Part shown: in pieces, positions 25,164 to 34,741 of the stretch
Position numbering within the stretch: the first letter of the stretch is position 1
Layout of the letters: each line of letters opens with the position of its first letter
Assembly: GCA_964649085.1 (NCBI GenBank)
Contig: CAZYPN010000007.1
Span: 120,400-184,399, forward strand
Source: JADMJV01 sp964649085
Lineage (GTDB): Bacteria; Vulcanimicrobiota; Xenobia; Xenobiales; JADMJV01
DNA: 64,000 nt
Direction: 5' to 3'
The notes under the pieces: generated by a model
The model's database searches: none
Told to the model about the DNA's origin: nothing
The model's input: the letters and a program-made list of their open reading frames with translations, nothing else
Position numbers and translations under genes: made by a program

Positions 25164-27278
25164 TTGAAAAAGCGCTTCCGAATTTACTCTCCCACTCACC
25201 AGCGGCTGAAGAAGCTGTTGGGACTGTGGCTGCTCTTCGGCACCACCCTCAGTTTGCTGGTAGGGCTGCTGGCCTTTGGCCCTTTGCCCAGTTCGGTTGC
25301 CTATAAGGTGGGCCAGGTCAGCCCGCGGGCCATTCGGGCCGAGCGCACCGTCGAAGTGGTGAATCAGCCCGCCACCGAAGCCGCCCGGCGACATGCCGCC
25401 GACTCGGTTCCCAAGGTTTTCGTCTTCGATTCTTCTGCCAGTCGGCTGGCAGAAGAGAAACTGGCCTCTAGTTTTCGCATTCTCCAGGAAGTGGCTCGCC
25501 TGCGACGCCAGTCCAAAGTAGCCGCCGAAGAGATCCGCAATCTGCTGTATCAACTGCCCATTTCGCTTTCTCCCAGTGCTCTGGAAGCCCTTACGGGAGC
25601 CAATCCCGAACGGCTGAAAGATCTTGAGGACAAGTCCCACGACCTGCTGTGGAAGGCGCTGGAGAACGGCATTCGCACCGATCAGGTGGGAGATGCCCGC
25701 TCGGCCATTCGCCAGGAGGCCGAAGCCCAACATCCGAGCATGCCCTTGAACCTGCGCCAGGCCATTGTTGAGGTGGCCTCGGCCTGCGTTTTGCCCAACC
25801 GCAACTTCGACCGCGAGGCAACCGCCGGGGCGGTCGAGGCGGCCATGGCCGAGGTGAAGCCCGTGACCACGGTGGTCCCCGAGGGCGCCATTGTGGTTCG
25901 CGAAGGCGAAATCATCAACGAAGACCACATGCGCGTGATCAATGCTTTGGGACTGAACCAGGCCCGTTTCAACTTCCCCAAGCTGGCCGGTCACGGGCTG
26001 CTGGTGGCCTCGTTGATGCTGATCATCATGGCTTACTTGAGTCAGGTGCGCCGCTACGTCTTTCAACGCTCTCGCAACCTGGCCCTGATTTGCGTGATCG
26101 CGGTCTTTACAGGATTCGTCTGTCGTTGCCTGTGCGGGCTGAACCCCTACCTGGCTCCGGTCGCGGTAGCGGCCGTGCTGGCCAGCGTCATGGTGGAAAG
26201 TCGTCTGGCTTTCTTGCTGGCGGCTTTCTGTTCGTTGTATGCGGGGGTGATGACCCAAAGCCTGTCCATCGCCTTTGTGGGCACGCTTTCTGGGGTGGCT
26301 GGCATTCTGGCCCTGGGTCGGGCCGACCACCGCAGCGACCTGCTCTCGGCCATGTTTGCCGTTTCAGGGTGCAATGCGCTGGGGGCGGCCACCTTTGCCC
26401 TGATCGCCGGAAAGCCGTGGCAGTTCGCCGCCCAGGACGTCCTCTTTGGCAGCCTCAACGGGGTCTTGTCGGTGGCTCTGGCCATTGGACTGATGCCCCT
26501 GCTGGAGAACCTCTTCGGCGTGACTACGCACTTCCGACTGTTGGATATCAGCAACCCCGGAGAGCCCCTGTTGCAAAAACTGCTGCGTGAGGCACCGGGC
26601 ACCTACCAGCACTCGATTATGGTGGCCAACCTGGCCGAATCGGCGGCCCAGGCCATCGGCGCCAACGCCCTGCGTTGCAAGGTGGGCGCCTATTACCACG
26701 ACATCGGCAAGATGAAGCGTCCTCGATTTTTCGTGGAGAATCAGATGGGTGGAGAAAACCCCCACGAAAAACTCACGCCCACGCTGTCTACGATGATCAT
26801 CCATTCGCACGTTCGCGATGGGCTCGAGATGGCACGCCAGAACAAGTTGCCCGATGTGATCATGGACTTCATCGCTCAACACCACGGAACCAGTCTGGTA
26901 TCCTATTTCTATCACCAGGCTTGCAACCGCTGCGCCGAGGGCAACACGGTGTTCGAAGAAGATTTTCGCTACCCGGGGCCCAAACCGCAAAACCGCGAAA
27001 CCGGAATTGTGCTCTTGTGCGACGGCGTCGAGGCCGCGGCCCGCACCCTGAGCAGCCCCACCCCCGAGAAGATCAGCGAACTGGTCAACAAAATCGTTCG
27101 TCATCACGTGGAAGATGGACAGCTCGACGAAAGCGGTCTGTCGCTGCAAGACATCGCCAGAATTCGCCAGTCTCTGATCCGGTCGCTGCAGGGCATCTAC
27201 CACAATCGCCTGGAGTATCCCGAGCCCACCTCGCTGGTCAGTCGAAGGAAAGTGACGAGCCTGCGAAAAAAGGCCTGA
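25164..27278 (+). CDS. pgpH: 7TM-HD family cyclic-di-AMP phosphodiesterase (PgpH-like)
   Basis: 704 residues from a TTG at 25164 preceded by AAAGGG. One N-terminal helix, a long extracytoplasmic 7TMR-HDED domain, about seven helices (275-460) and a cytoplasmic HD domain. The HD block is near-canonical: 'CKVGAYYHDIGKMKRPRFFVENQ' in two parts, 'NPHEKLTPTLS', 'HSHVRDG' and 'QHHGTSLVSYFYHQA'. In Firmicutes the family member PgpH hydrolyses cyclic di-AMP, and it is usually followed by ybeY as here. No cyclic-di-AMP synthase is in the window. Confidence 0.9.
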   Translation: MKKRFRIYSPTHQRLKKLLGLWLLFGTTLSLLVGLLAFGPLPSSVAYKVGQVSPRAIRAERTVEVVNQPATEAARRHAADSVPKVFVFDSSASRLAEEKLASSFRILQEVARLRRQSKVAAEEIRNLLYQLPISLSPSALEALTGANPERLKDLEDKSHDLLWKALENGIRTDQVGDARSAIRQEAEAQHPSMPLNLRQAIVEVASACVLPNRNFDREATAGAVEAAMAEVKPVTTVVPEGAIVVREGEIINEDHMRVINALGLNQARFNFPKLAGHGLLVASLMLIIMAYLSQVRRYVFQRSRNLALICVIAVFTGFVCRCLCGLNPYLAPVAVAAVLASVMVESRLAFLLAAFCSLYAGVMTQSLSIAFVGTLSGVAGILALGRADHRSDLLSAMFAVSGCNALGAATFALIAGKPWQFAAQDVLFGSLNGVLSVALAIGLMPLLENLFGVTTHFRLLDISNPGEPLLQKLLREAPGTYQHSIMVANLAESAAQAIGANALRCKVGAYYHDIGKMKRPRFFVENQMGGENPHEKLTPTLSTMIIHSHVRDGLEMARQNKLPDVIMDFIAQHHGTSLVSYFYHQACNRCAEGNTVFEEDFRYPGPKPQNRETGIVLLCDGVEAAARTLSSPTPEKISELVNKIVRHHVEDGQLDESGLSLQDIARIRQSLIRSLQGIYHNRLEYPEPTSLVSRRKVTSLRKKA

Positions 27279-27281
27279 TCG

Positions 27282-27809
27282 ATGGGCTTATGCCACCATA
27301 TCCGAGTAAGCCAGCGCGACCTGGAATTGCAACAACGCTGGCCGGTTTCGTTTTTGCGCTCGGTGGTGCGAACGGCTTTGGACCTGGGCGACTGCCGCGA
27401 GTCGGCGGAAGTGAGCCTCACCCTTACCAACGACGCCACCATTCGTCAACTCAACCATGACTACCGAGGCATCGATCAGCCCACCGACGTGCTCTCGTTT
27501 GCCCTGGAGGAAGGTCCGAATCCGCCGCGATGGGCCGGACAGCCTCGATTTCTGGGTGATGTGGTGGTTTCCCTCGACACCACCAGCCGCCAGGCCCAGG
27601 AGGGGGGAAATGACCTGAAGTCCGAACTAAGCTGGGTTGTGGCTCACGGCACGCTCCATCTGCTCGGTTTTGACCACCGGTCAGCGGGCGAACTCGAAAC
27701 CATGCGCGAGCGAGAGAGGCTCATCCTGGAAAGGCTTCAGATAGGACGGACTTGGCCGCAACTCTGGCCGGAGGGGGACCTTGGGGACAGTGACAAACTC
27801 CAACCTTAG
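27282..27809 (+). CDS. ybeY: endoribonuclease YbeY
   Basis: 175 residues. The three-histidine zinc motif 'HGTLHLLGFDH' is intact, preceded by 'DQPTDVLSFALEE' and 'FLGDVVVSLDT'. YbeY matures the 3' end of 16S rRNA and helps in ribosome quality control. It starts three bases after pgpH, a conserved neighbourhood, and overlaps the next gene by 20 bases. Confidence 0.95.
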   Translation: MGLCHHIRVSQRDLELQQRWPVSFLRSVVRTALDLGDCRESAEVSLTLTNDATIRQLNHDYRGIDQPTDVLSFALEEGPNPPRWAGQPRFLGDVVVSLDTTSRQAQEGGNDLKSELSWVVAHGTLHLLGFDHRSAGELETMRERERLILERLQIGRTWPQLWPEGDLGDSDKLQP

Positions 27810-29157
27810 CGGGCCCACGCTGGAGGTTTTCAGCGTGGGCGTTCTGGCCGCAATCGATGTTGACAGCACCAGCATGTGGGCGTTGCTGGCGGGCTGGCTC
27901 ACCCTGATGTTGGTGGCGCTTACGGCAGCCGCAGAGACGGCCCTACAACAGACCAGTCTGTTCCGATTGAGAAAATTGCTCAGCGGCAGTGAGGCCCGCC
28001 CCGAACAGCCGTGGAGCGAGCAAAACCACACCCGCTTGTTGATCGCCCTGCAGGTGGCCCACATTGTGTTGTTGCTGAACCTGGGCGGTCTGATGGTCAC
28101 CGTTCTCACCCCTCTGGTGGAGGAAATCTGGCAGTTTACCGCCGGGCTGGCGGGCATCATGTCGCTGGTGCTGGCTTTAGAGATCGTCGCCCGAAGCTAT
28201 GCCCGAGTTCATTCGGGATGGATGGCTCGCAGTGTGTTGCCCCTGGGCCTGACTTTCATCAAAATCATGAACCCGCTGTTTTCCGTTCTCTTCTTCCTCA
28301 TTCGCCCGCTCGGGCCCGAGAGTCGCACTTCGCTGGCCGACGACCTGGAGGAACTGAGTGAAGAGATTCGCCAGTTGCAGCAAAAGGGCGTGCTTGAGCA
28401 GGATCAGGGACAAATTTTACAGTCTGCCTTCCAGTTCGGTGAAACCATTGCTCGCGAAGTGATGATTCCCCGCGTCGACATGGTGTGTGTCGAGATGGGA
28501 AGCCCTCTGCACCAGGTGCTCGACCTGATGATTCAGTGTGGCTACACCCGCCTGCCCGTTTATGAGGAAACGGTGGACAATATTCAGGGCCTGGTTCACG
28601 CCAAAGACTTGCTGAGGAAGATGGGCGCGCCCAACGCTTCGGAGGTTCGCCAGTTGCCGATCCAGCGCGGCGACCTGCGCGAGATCCTCATCGTTCCCGC
28701 CACCAAGAAAATCGCCAAGGTGCTGCGCGAGTTGCAAACCCGCCAGATCACCATGGCCATCGCCGTCGATGAATACGGCGGCACCGATGGGTTGCTGACG
28801 CTGGAAGACATCGTGGAAGAGATTGTCGGCGAGATCACCGACGAATACGACCAGGCTCATGAAGGCATCCAGCTGCTCAAAGATGGTTCTTCCATCGTAG
28901 ATGCCCGTATCGTCATCGAAGACGTCAACGAATTCCTGCGTCTCGAACTTCCCTATGATGAACACGAAACGCTCGGGGGCTATGTCTATGGCCTCTTTGG
29001 CAGGGTGCCCCAGGCCGGCGAGTCGCTGATCGAGGGCCACCTTCAATTCACCATTGACTCGCTGCACAAGCAACGCATCAAGCGGGTGCGCATCCAGAAA
29101 GTTGACCCGCCCGCCGCGGATGCTTCCGATGAAACTCTGGCTGCTGCTACTTCTTAG
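27790..29157 (+). CDS. CNNM/CorC (HlyC) family membrane protein with CBS pair
   Basis: 455 residues from a GTG at 27790 that has GGAGGGGGA upstream; a TTG at 27781 is the alternative. An N-terminal DUF21 membrane domain (about residues 30-185) is followed by two CBS domains: 'EVMIPRVDMVCVE', 'GYTRLPVYEETVDNIQGLVH', and 'IAVDEYGGTDGLLTLEDIVEEIVGEI'. The C-terminal CorC_HlyC domain follows. Family members take part in Mg2+ or Co2+ efflux; the old name haemolysin is misleading. It overlaps ybeY, as is common in other phyla. Confidence 0.9.
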   Translation: MTNSNLSGPTLEVFSVGVLAAIDVDSTSMWALLAGWLTLMLVALTAAAETALQQTSLFRLRKLLSGSEARPEQPWSEQNHTRLLIALQVAHIVLLLNLGGLMVTVLTPLVEEIWQFTAGLAGIMSLVLALEIVARSYARVHSGWMARSVLPLGLTFIKIMNPLFSVLFFLIRPLGPESRTSLADDLEELSEEIRQLQQKGVLEQDQGQILQSAFQFGETIAREVMIPRVDMVCVEMGSPLHQVLDLMIQCGYTRLPVYEETVDNIQGLVHAKDLLRKMGAPNASEVRQLPIQRGDLREILIVPATKKIAKVLRELQTRQITMAIAVDEYGGTDGLLTLEDIVEEIVGEITDEYDQAHEGIQLLKDGSSIVDARIVIEDVNEFLRLELPYDEHETLGGYVYGLFGRVPQAGESLIEGHLQFTIDSLHKQRIKRVRIQKVDPPAADASDETLAAATS

Positions 29158-30148
29158 CCTGCCACTGGCTGCCGAGCCCGCGGTGTATCGAGATCACCGC
29201 TGGGAGAGCTGTTTTCGCCGCAACCAGGGTTGGAACGGCGCCGACGGAGCCTTTAGCGTACCCCTGGCCAGAGGGGAAAGCGGCTGGCTGTTTTCCGATA
29301 CTTTCGTCGGCTCGGTAGACGCGCTGGGCAGGCGCGAACCCGGGTCGCTCTTTCTGCACAACTCCTGGGCTCGCATCCCCAATCAGGCTCCCCAACAAGC
29401 CCGATTCTCCTCCAGCCCTGCCTTCCGGGAAGTGGGAAATGAATGGTATTGGGTCTACCAACCCCTCCTCGGGCCCTCGGGGGTGGGATACGTGTTGCTG
29501 GGCCGCTTTGGAAATGCTCCTGGGGAAGCCGGCTGGAACTTCGCCCAGAAAGGGACCGACCTGATCCAGCTGGACTGGAGCGAGGAAGCACCGCGAGTGC
29601 TGCAGCGCTGGCCCCTGCCGCACTTCCGCTCCAGCCCGCATCCGCTGCACTTCGGCAGTGCTTTGTTCGAACACGAGGGATACGCCTATGTCTACGGATC
29701 GCTCGACCAGGGCATGTCCAAGCCGCTGGTGGTGGCCCGAGCCCCGGCAGCCCTGGAAAATTTTGCAGGCTGGCGGTTTTGGAACGGCCAGAGTTGGGGG
29801 CAGCGCCCCGAAGACTGCGCCACCGTTGTGAAGGAAGGCGCCAATGAGTTCTCGGTATATCCCTACAAACACGAGTTTCGCCTGCTGGCCCAGGTGGGGG
29901 CAGAGATTCGCCTGCATCGCAGCAGCCGTCCCGAAGGGCCCTGGTCGGAAGCGGTGGTGTTGTTTCGCACGCCCGAATCGCAACGCACCGGGGTTCTGAC
30001 CTACAATGCCAAGGCCCACCCCCAGCTGGGTTGGCCGCTATTGATCACCTACAACGTGAATGCCTTTCCTCCCGACCTGGTCATGCAGGAAGCCGATCTC
30101 TACCGACCGCGCTGCTTGCGATTGAGGCAAGACCCCTGGCTGCCCTGA
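29129..30148 (+). CDS. secreted DUF4185/DUF5005-like beta-propeller protein
   Basis: 339 residues from ATG 29129, overlapping the previous gene by 29 bases. A clean signal peptide ('MKLWLLLLLSLPLAAEP') precedes the mature protein. 'GWLFSDTFVGSVDALG' early on and 'YVYGSLDQGMSKPLVVARA' later resemble DUF4185/DUF5005 proteins, which fold as five-bladed propellers and are thought to bind or cleave glycans. The family call rests on pattern memory and is tentative. It ends in a CTGA overlap with a glycosyltransferase gene, which also suggests a glycan role. Confidence 0.6.
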   Translation: MKLWLLLLLSLPLAAEPAVYRDHRWESCFRRNQGWNGADGAFSVPLARGESGWLFSDTFVGSVDALGRREPGSLFLHNSWARIPNQAPQQARFSSSPAFREVGNEWYWVYQPLLGPSGVGYVLLGRFGNAPGEAGWNFAQKGTDLIQLDWSEEAPRVLQRWPLPHFRSSPHPLHFGSALFEHEGYAYVYGSLDQGMSKPLVVARAPAALENFAGWRFWNGQSWGQRPEDCATVVKEGANEFSVYPYKHEFRLLAQVGAEIRLHRSSRPEGPWSEAVVLFRTPESQRTGVLTYNAKAHPQLGWPLLITYNVNAFPPDLVMQEADLYRPRCLRLRQDPWLP

Positions 30149-31086
30149 AGCGGGTAGCCGTCATTCGCCTCGACGCCCTGGGAGACACCTTGCTGTCGAC
30201 CCCGGCCCTGGCGATGCTGCGCCAGCATCTGCCCCAGGCCGAGGTGCTGGCCCTGGCCCATGGACCAGGAGTTCCCGTGCTGCAGCCTCTGTGTTCGGTG
30301 GTCGAGGTTTCGCCGCGCGACGGCTGGCGCGTTCTGGCCCGTCACCTGCGCCAGTTTCAGCCCGACGCCGTGCTGTGTTTCTGTGAAAAGCGCCGGGCCG
30401 CCCTGGCGGCCTGGTCGAGCGGATCCCGGTTGCGGGTAGGATTTGACCCGGGCTGGCTGCAGCCCCTGCGGGCCGTGGCCGCTCGCTGCTGGTTTCAGCG
30501 CAGCCTGCCCGAGCAGCCCCGCCACGAAGTCGAACGCTATGCGGCCCTGGTGGGGCTGTTGCTGGAGCGAGACCTGGGGGAAGTGCCGCCGATCCAGCTG
30601 CAGCCCGAGGCCAGCCACTATGAGCGAGCCCGTTCACTGGGCGAATTGCCCCCGCTGGGGGTACAGTTGACGCCCAAATGGTGCCGCTTCGGCTACACCG
30701 TCCAGCACCTGCGTCAGTGGCTGGCGGCTCTGCCACAGCCCTGGATCGGACTGGTCGGCCCGGCCGAGGCCGAATGGGCTCGTAGCCATTTCCCCGACAT
30801 CCCCCTTTACGCAGGCCAGGATCTGCTGGAATACGCGGCCGTGCTCGAGCGCCTTCGCCTGCTGGTCAGCATCGACACGGGAGCCGTGCACGTGGCGGCC
30901 GCCCGCGGCGTGCCGGTGGTCGACGTGTTTCCCGAGCACAATCACCAGCACTGCGTGGGCCGCTGGCGCCCCTGGCGTACCCCTCACCGGGTGGTGCTCC
31001 AGCCCGACTTCTCCGACGCGGCCTCTCTGCAACTGGCCGAAAACCTACGAGGGGCCGTTGAAGAACTGTGGAACCTGCCGTCGTGA
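30145..31086 (+). CDS. GT9 family glycosyltransferase (heptosyltransferase-like) with probable CTG start
   Basis: 313 residues if translation begins at CTG 30145. The first conserved strand, 'LKRVAVIRLDALGDTLLSTPAL', starts exactly there, as GT9 proteins normally do after the initiator. No ATG, GTG or TTG lies in frame between a TTG at 30031, deep in the previous gene, and the downstream ATG that would remove the Rossmann strand. The CTG overlaps the upstream TGA. The C-terminal 'LLVSIDTGAVHVAAARGVPVVDVF' is the GT9 donor-binding motif. These enzymes add heptose or similar sugars to lipopolysaccharide cores. Confidence 0.82.
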   Translation: MKRVAVIRLDALGDTLLSTPALAMLRQHLPQAEVLALAHGPGVPVLQPLCSVVEVSPRDGWRVLARHLRQFQPDAVLCFCEKRRAALAAWSSGSRLRVGFDPGWLQPLRAVAARCWFQRSLPEQPRHEVERYAALVGLLLERDLGEVPPIQLQPEASHYERARSLGELPPLGVQLTPKWCRFGYTVQHLRQWLAALPQPWIGLVGPAEAEWARSHFPDIPLYAGQDLLEYAAVLERLRLLVSIDTGAVHVAAARGVPVVDVFPEHNHQHCVGRWRPWRTPHRVVLQPDFSDAASLQLAENLRGAVEELWNLPS

Positions 31087-31952
31087 ATATCAGCATTGTC
31101 ATGCCAACCTTCAATCGACGATCCACGTTGGAGGTGGTGCTCCCCAGTTTGCTGCAGCAAACCTATCAGGACTACGAAATTCTGCTGTGTGACGCCGGCT
31201 CCAGCGACGGCACCCGGGAACTGGTCGAGCAATTGGATTCGCCGCGCCTGCGCTGGCTACCGGGGGCCGACAGCGGGCGGGCCGGCGCCCGCAATCGTGG
31301 CCTGGAGCATGCCAACGGACAGGTGGTGCTGTTTACCGACGCCGACATTATCGCCGACCCCCACCTGATCGAAGTCCATGTCGCCCGCCATCAGCAACCC
31401 GGTCCTCGGGCCGTGGTCGGTTGCGAGGTGCAGGTCAAGTCCCTGGAAGAATACGAGGCCTTCCGCCAGGACCCTCAGGCCCATGCCCGCCACAAACCCG
31501 GCCGTCAGCGCCTGCCCTGGCATTATTTTCTCACCGGCAACGCCTCGGCTCCCCGAGCCACGTTGCTGCAGGTGGGCGGTTTCGACGAGGCCTTTCAGGG
31601 CTATGGCCACGAGGACCTCGAGCTGGGCTATCGCCTGCAAAAAAGTGGCCTGGCCATCGAATACGCCAGCGCCGCCGTGAATTATCACTGGCACCCGGTG
31701 CCCTTTCCCGAACAGTGTCAAAAAATGTATCTGGCCGGGCGTTCCACCGTGACCTTCTATCGCAAGCACAAAGATCTGCGAATCTGTCTGACCATGGGGT
31801 GGAATCCGTTTTCCATGCTGTGGCACCGCCTGCTGCCCAAAGGTGGCACCCTGTATCGCTATCTGGAAGGCCGCGTGGAAGTCAGCCATTTCGCTCGCGA
31901 AGTGATCCTGCAGCACCACTACCTGAGCGGAATCCGCAGCGCCCTGGCATGA
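31083..31952 (+). CDS. GT2 family glycosyltransferase
   Basis: 289 residues from GTG 31083 (GTGA overlap). The GT-A fold is clear: 'ISIVMPTFNRRSTLEVVLPS' at the start, 'CDAGSSDGTRELV', the metal-binding 'FTDADIIADP', and 'YGHEDLELGYRLQKSG', which is the Glu-Asp acceptor/catalytic motif seen in the galactosyltransferase-like C-terminal part. It should transfer a sugar from a nucleotide donor in the cytoplasm. It lies between two GT9 enzymes with four-base overlaps on both sides, so the three probably build one glycan. Confidence 0.9.
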   Translation: MNISIVMPTFNRRSTLEVVLPSLLQQTYQDYEILLCDAGSSDGTRELVEQLDSPRLRWLPGADSGRAGARNRGLEHANGQVVLFTDADIIADPHLIEVHVARHQQPGPRAVVGCEVQVKSLEEYEAFRQDPQAHARHKPGRQRLPWHYFLTGNASAPRATLLQVGGFDEAFQGYGHEDLELGYRLQKSGLAIEYASAAVNYHWHPVPFPEQCQKMYLAGRSTVTFYRKHKDLRICLTMGWNPFSMLWHRLLPKGGTLYRYLEGRVEVSHFAREVILQHHYLSGIRSALA

Positions 31953-32914
31953 AGCCCATCCCCTGGTCCAGGGTGGAGCGGTTGCTGTTGTGTCGCACCG
32001 ACCACATCGGCGATCTGGTGGTGACCACTCCGGCGCTGCGCTGGTTTCGTCGATGTCTGCCCCAGGCTCGCATCGCCCTGGTGGTAGCGCCAGCGGCCCG
32101 CAGTTTACTGCAGCACAGCGGCTGGGCCGACAACTACTGGACTGGCGACGAGCAGGCCGAGATCGCCGCCTTCAACAGCGACCTGGCCGTGGGCCTCAGC
32201 CCGCGCACTGCCACCTATCGCCTGCTGCGGCGCAGCGGAGCCCGCTGGCGGGCCGGCTATGTCTATCGAGAACGTCCGCTGGCCCGACTGGGCTGCTGGT
32301 TCAGCCTGACCCACTGTTGGACCACCTCCTTGCAAGAGCCGCTGCGCCGCGGGCTGAAGGTGCCGCACGAGGCGGAAGTGCTGGCCGACTTTATCGAGGC
32401 CCTCGGTCTGGGGCGCCCGGAGGGGCTACCCGAGGTTCCGCTGGCCACCGAGGTGGCGGACTGGGGGCGACAACGCGGCCGGGGCAAGCTGGCCCTACAC
32501 CTGGCGCCACGCTGGCTGGAAAGGGGCTGGACCTGGGATGATTTTCTGCGGCTGGCCCGCAACCTGGCTCCCGTGGTGGTCACCTATGGGCCTCAAGAGC
32601 GCCCCTTGCTGCCGGCCGAGCTGCCCGCCATCGAAGGCGTGGAATGGGCTGGCGACCTCAGCCTTCCCCAGTGGGTGGCGCTACTGGGAGGATGCCAGGC
32701 GCTGGTCTCCACCGACACCGGGGCCGTGCACCTGGCGGCGGCGCGGGGAAGGCCCGTGCTGGTGGTGCATTTGCCCGAACACCAGGCCCTGTGTTCCCAA
32801 CAGTGGTATCCGCTGGGTGTGGAACACGTTTCGCTGGTGCACGCAGCAGCCGACTCGCTGATTTCCCAAATCGTCGAGGCGGTACGCCCCTGGCGCGGGG
32901 AAGGAACCGCATAG
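31949..32914 (+). CDS. GT9 family glycosyltransferase (heptosyltransferase-like)
   Basis: 321 residues from ATG 31949 (ATGA overlap). It begins like other GT9 enzymes: 'VERLLLCRTDHIGDLVVTTPAL'. The C-terminal donor site 'ALVSTDTGAVHLAAARGRPVLVV' is nearly the same as in the GT9 protein encoded at 30145, so the two are distant paralogues. It is the last of three consecutive glycosyltransferase genes. A core-oligosaccharide role is inferred from the family and would imply an outer membrane. Confidence 0.88.
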   Translation: MKPIPWSRVERLLLCRTDHIGDLVVTTPALRWFRRCLPQARIALVVAPAARSLLQHSGWADNYWTGDEQAEIAAFNSDLAVGLSPRTATYRLLRRSGARWRAGYVYRERPLARLGCWFSLTHCWTTSLQEPLRRGLKVPHEAEVLADFIEALGLGRPEGLPEVPLATEVADWGRQRGRGKLALHLAPRWLERGWTWDDFLRLARNLAPVVVTYGPQERPLLPAELPAIEGVEWAGDLSLPQWVALLGGCQALVSTDTGAVHLAAARGRPVLVVHLPEHQALCSQQWYPLGVEHVSLVHAAADSLISQIVEAVRPWRGEGTA

Positions 32915-32959
32915 GACCCCCAGAAGTCAGCAGGCCGAATTCAACCAATTGGAGCAACC

Positions 32960-34741
32960 ATGCGCGCCGAGCCCCTGGGCACCCTTCGCCGAACCCATAC
33001 CTGCAACGACCTGCGTCCCGAGCACGTCGGCCAATCGATCGTGTTGATGGGCTGGGTCCATCGCCGGCGCGATCTGGGAGGTTTGATTTTCCTCGACCTG
33101 CGCGACCGCTACGGCATTACCCAGTGCGTGCTCTCGCCCGGCGATGCCGAGGCCTTTGCCAAGGCTGAACGGGTGCGCAGCGAGTTCGTGCTGGCCGTCG
33201 AGGGCAGCGTGCAGCAACGCCCCGACAACACCCAGAACAAGAATCTCGATACCGGCGAAGTCGAGGTGGTGGTGAAACGCCTGTATTTACTCAATCCCTC
33301 CAAGACGCTGCCCTTCCCCATTGCCGAAGAACAGGCCGTGGATGAGTCGCTGCGTCTGCAATACCGCTATCTGGACCTGCGACGTCCGGCCATGACGCGC
33401 AACCTGGTGCTGCGTCACAAAATCACCAAAGCCGTGCGCGACTACATGGACAGCCAGAACTTCATCGAGGTGGAAACTCCGATGCTGGTCAGTTCGACCC
33501 CCGAGGGGGCTCGCGACTACCTGGTGCCCAGCCGCGTGCATCACGGCAAATTCTACGCCCTGCCTCAGTCGCCCCAGATCTTCAAGCAATTGCTGATGGT
33601 GGCCGGCCAGGACCGCTACTTCCAGATCGCCCGCTGTTTTCGCGACGAAGACCTGCGGGCCGACCGCCAACCCGAATTCACCCAGATCGACATCGAGATG
33701 TCGTTTGTGCGCCAGGAAGATGTTTTCAACGTGGTGGAGGGCCTGGTGTGCCACGCCCTCAAAAACGTGCTGGGGCTGGACATTGCCCGCCCCTTCCGCC
33801 AGATGCCCTATCGCGAAGCGGCCGAGCGCTTTGGCAGCGACAAGCCCGACCTGCGCTTCGGACTGGACTTTCACGATCTTGCGGCGCATGCCGAGGGGGT
33901 CGATTTCGCGGCCATTCAGGGCAAGTGCCTCAAGGGCTTCAAAGTGGAGGGCAAGGCGACCCTCAGTCGCAAAGAGCAAGACGAGTGGGTGGCGCTGGCC
34001 AAGAGCAGCGGATTGGGAGGTCTGTTCTTCGCCTCGCTGCAAGAAGGTCAGCCCAAGAGTTCGTTGCTGAAGTTCTTCGGCGAAGAGCGCCTGCGTGCGA
34101 TCTTCACGCAGCTGGCGGTGGCCGAGGGCGACCTGGTGGTGATGGCCGCCGACGCCGACCGTAAGCTACTCAACAGCGCCCTGGGCAAATTGCGCCTGGA
34201 AATGGGCAAGCGCTTCCAGTTGATCGACAAGAGCCGCATCGAGCTGGCCTGGGTGGTCGACTTTCCGCTGTTCGCCTGGAATGAAGACGAAAAGCGCCTG
34301 GAGCCCGAGCACCACCCCTTTACCTCCTGCCATCCCGACGACCTCGAGCTGCTCGACCGCGATCCCGTACAGGCCCGGGCCGCGGCTTACGACCTGGTGC
34401 TGAACGGCAACGAAGCCGCCTCGGGTTCGATTCGTATTCATCAGCGCGAGATGCAGGAGAAAATCCTCGGCTGCATCGGCCTCTCCATCGAGGATGCTCG
34501 TGAGAAGTTCGGCTTTCTCCTGGACGCCTTCGAATACGGCGCGCCACCCCACGGGGGCATCGCGCTGGGTCTGGACCGCCTGGTGGCCATCTGTGCTGGC
34601 TACGAGTCGATTCGCGACGTGATCGCCTTCCCCAAAAACAACGCGGCCACGTGCTTAATGACCGGAGCGCCGGTCTATGTTTCCCAGGACCAGCTCGACA
34701 TTCTTCATCTCGACATCCAGAAGAGCCAGGTAGGGGCTTGA
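32960..34741 (+). CDS. aspS: aspartyl-tRNA synthetase
   Basis: 593 residues, the bacterial long form with the GAD insertion. Anticodon-binding OB fold at the start ('LMGWVHRRRDLGGLIFLDLRD'), then class II motifs: 'FIEVETPMLVSSTPEGARDY', 'FQIARCFRDEDLRADRQPEFTQ' (read in two parts) and 'GGIALGLDRLVAI'. The residue after 'GWV' is His (34), as in non-discriminating enzymes that also charge tRNA-Asn. That would require a GatCAB amidotransferase elsewhere in the genome. TTGGAG precedes the ATG. Confidence 0.96.
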   Translation: MRAEPLGTLRRTHTCNDLRPEHVGQSIVLMGWVHRRRDLGGLIFLDLRDRYGITQCVLSPGDAEAFAKAERVRSEFVLAVEGSVQQRPDNTQNKNLDTGEVEVVVKRLYLLNPSKTLPFPIAEEQAVDESLRLQYRYLDLRRPAMTRNLVLRHKITKAVRDYMDSQNFIEVETPMLVSSTPEGARDYLVPSRVHHGKFYALPQSPQIFKQLLMVAGQDRYFQIARCFRDEDLRADRQPEFTQIDIEMSFVRQEDVFNVVEGLVCHALKNVLGLDIARPFRQMPYREAAERFGSDKPDLRFGLDFHDLAAHAEGVDFAAIQGKCLKGFKVEGKATLSRKEQDEWVALAKSSGLGGLFFASLQEGQPKSSLLKFFGEERLRAIFTQLAVAEGDLVVMAADADRKLLNSALGKLRLEMGKRFQLIDKSRIELAWVVDFPLFAWNEDEKRLEPEHHPFTSCHPDDLELLDRDPVQARAAAYDLVLNGNEAASGSIRIHQREMQEKILGCIGLSIEDAREKFGFLLDAFEYGAPPHGGIALGLDRLVAICAGYESIRDVIAFPKNNAATCLMTGAPVYVSQDQLDILHLDIQKSQVGA

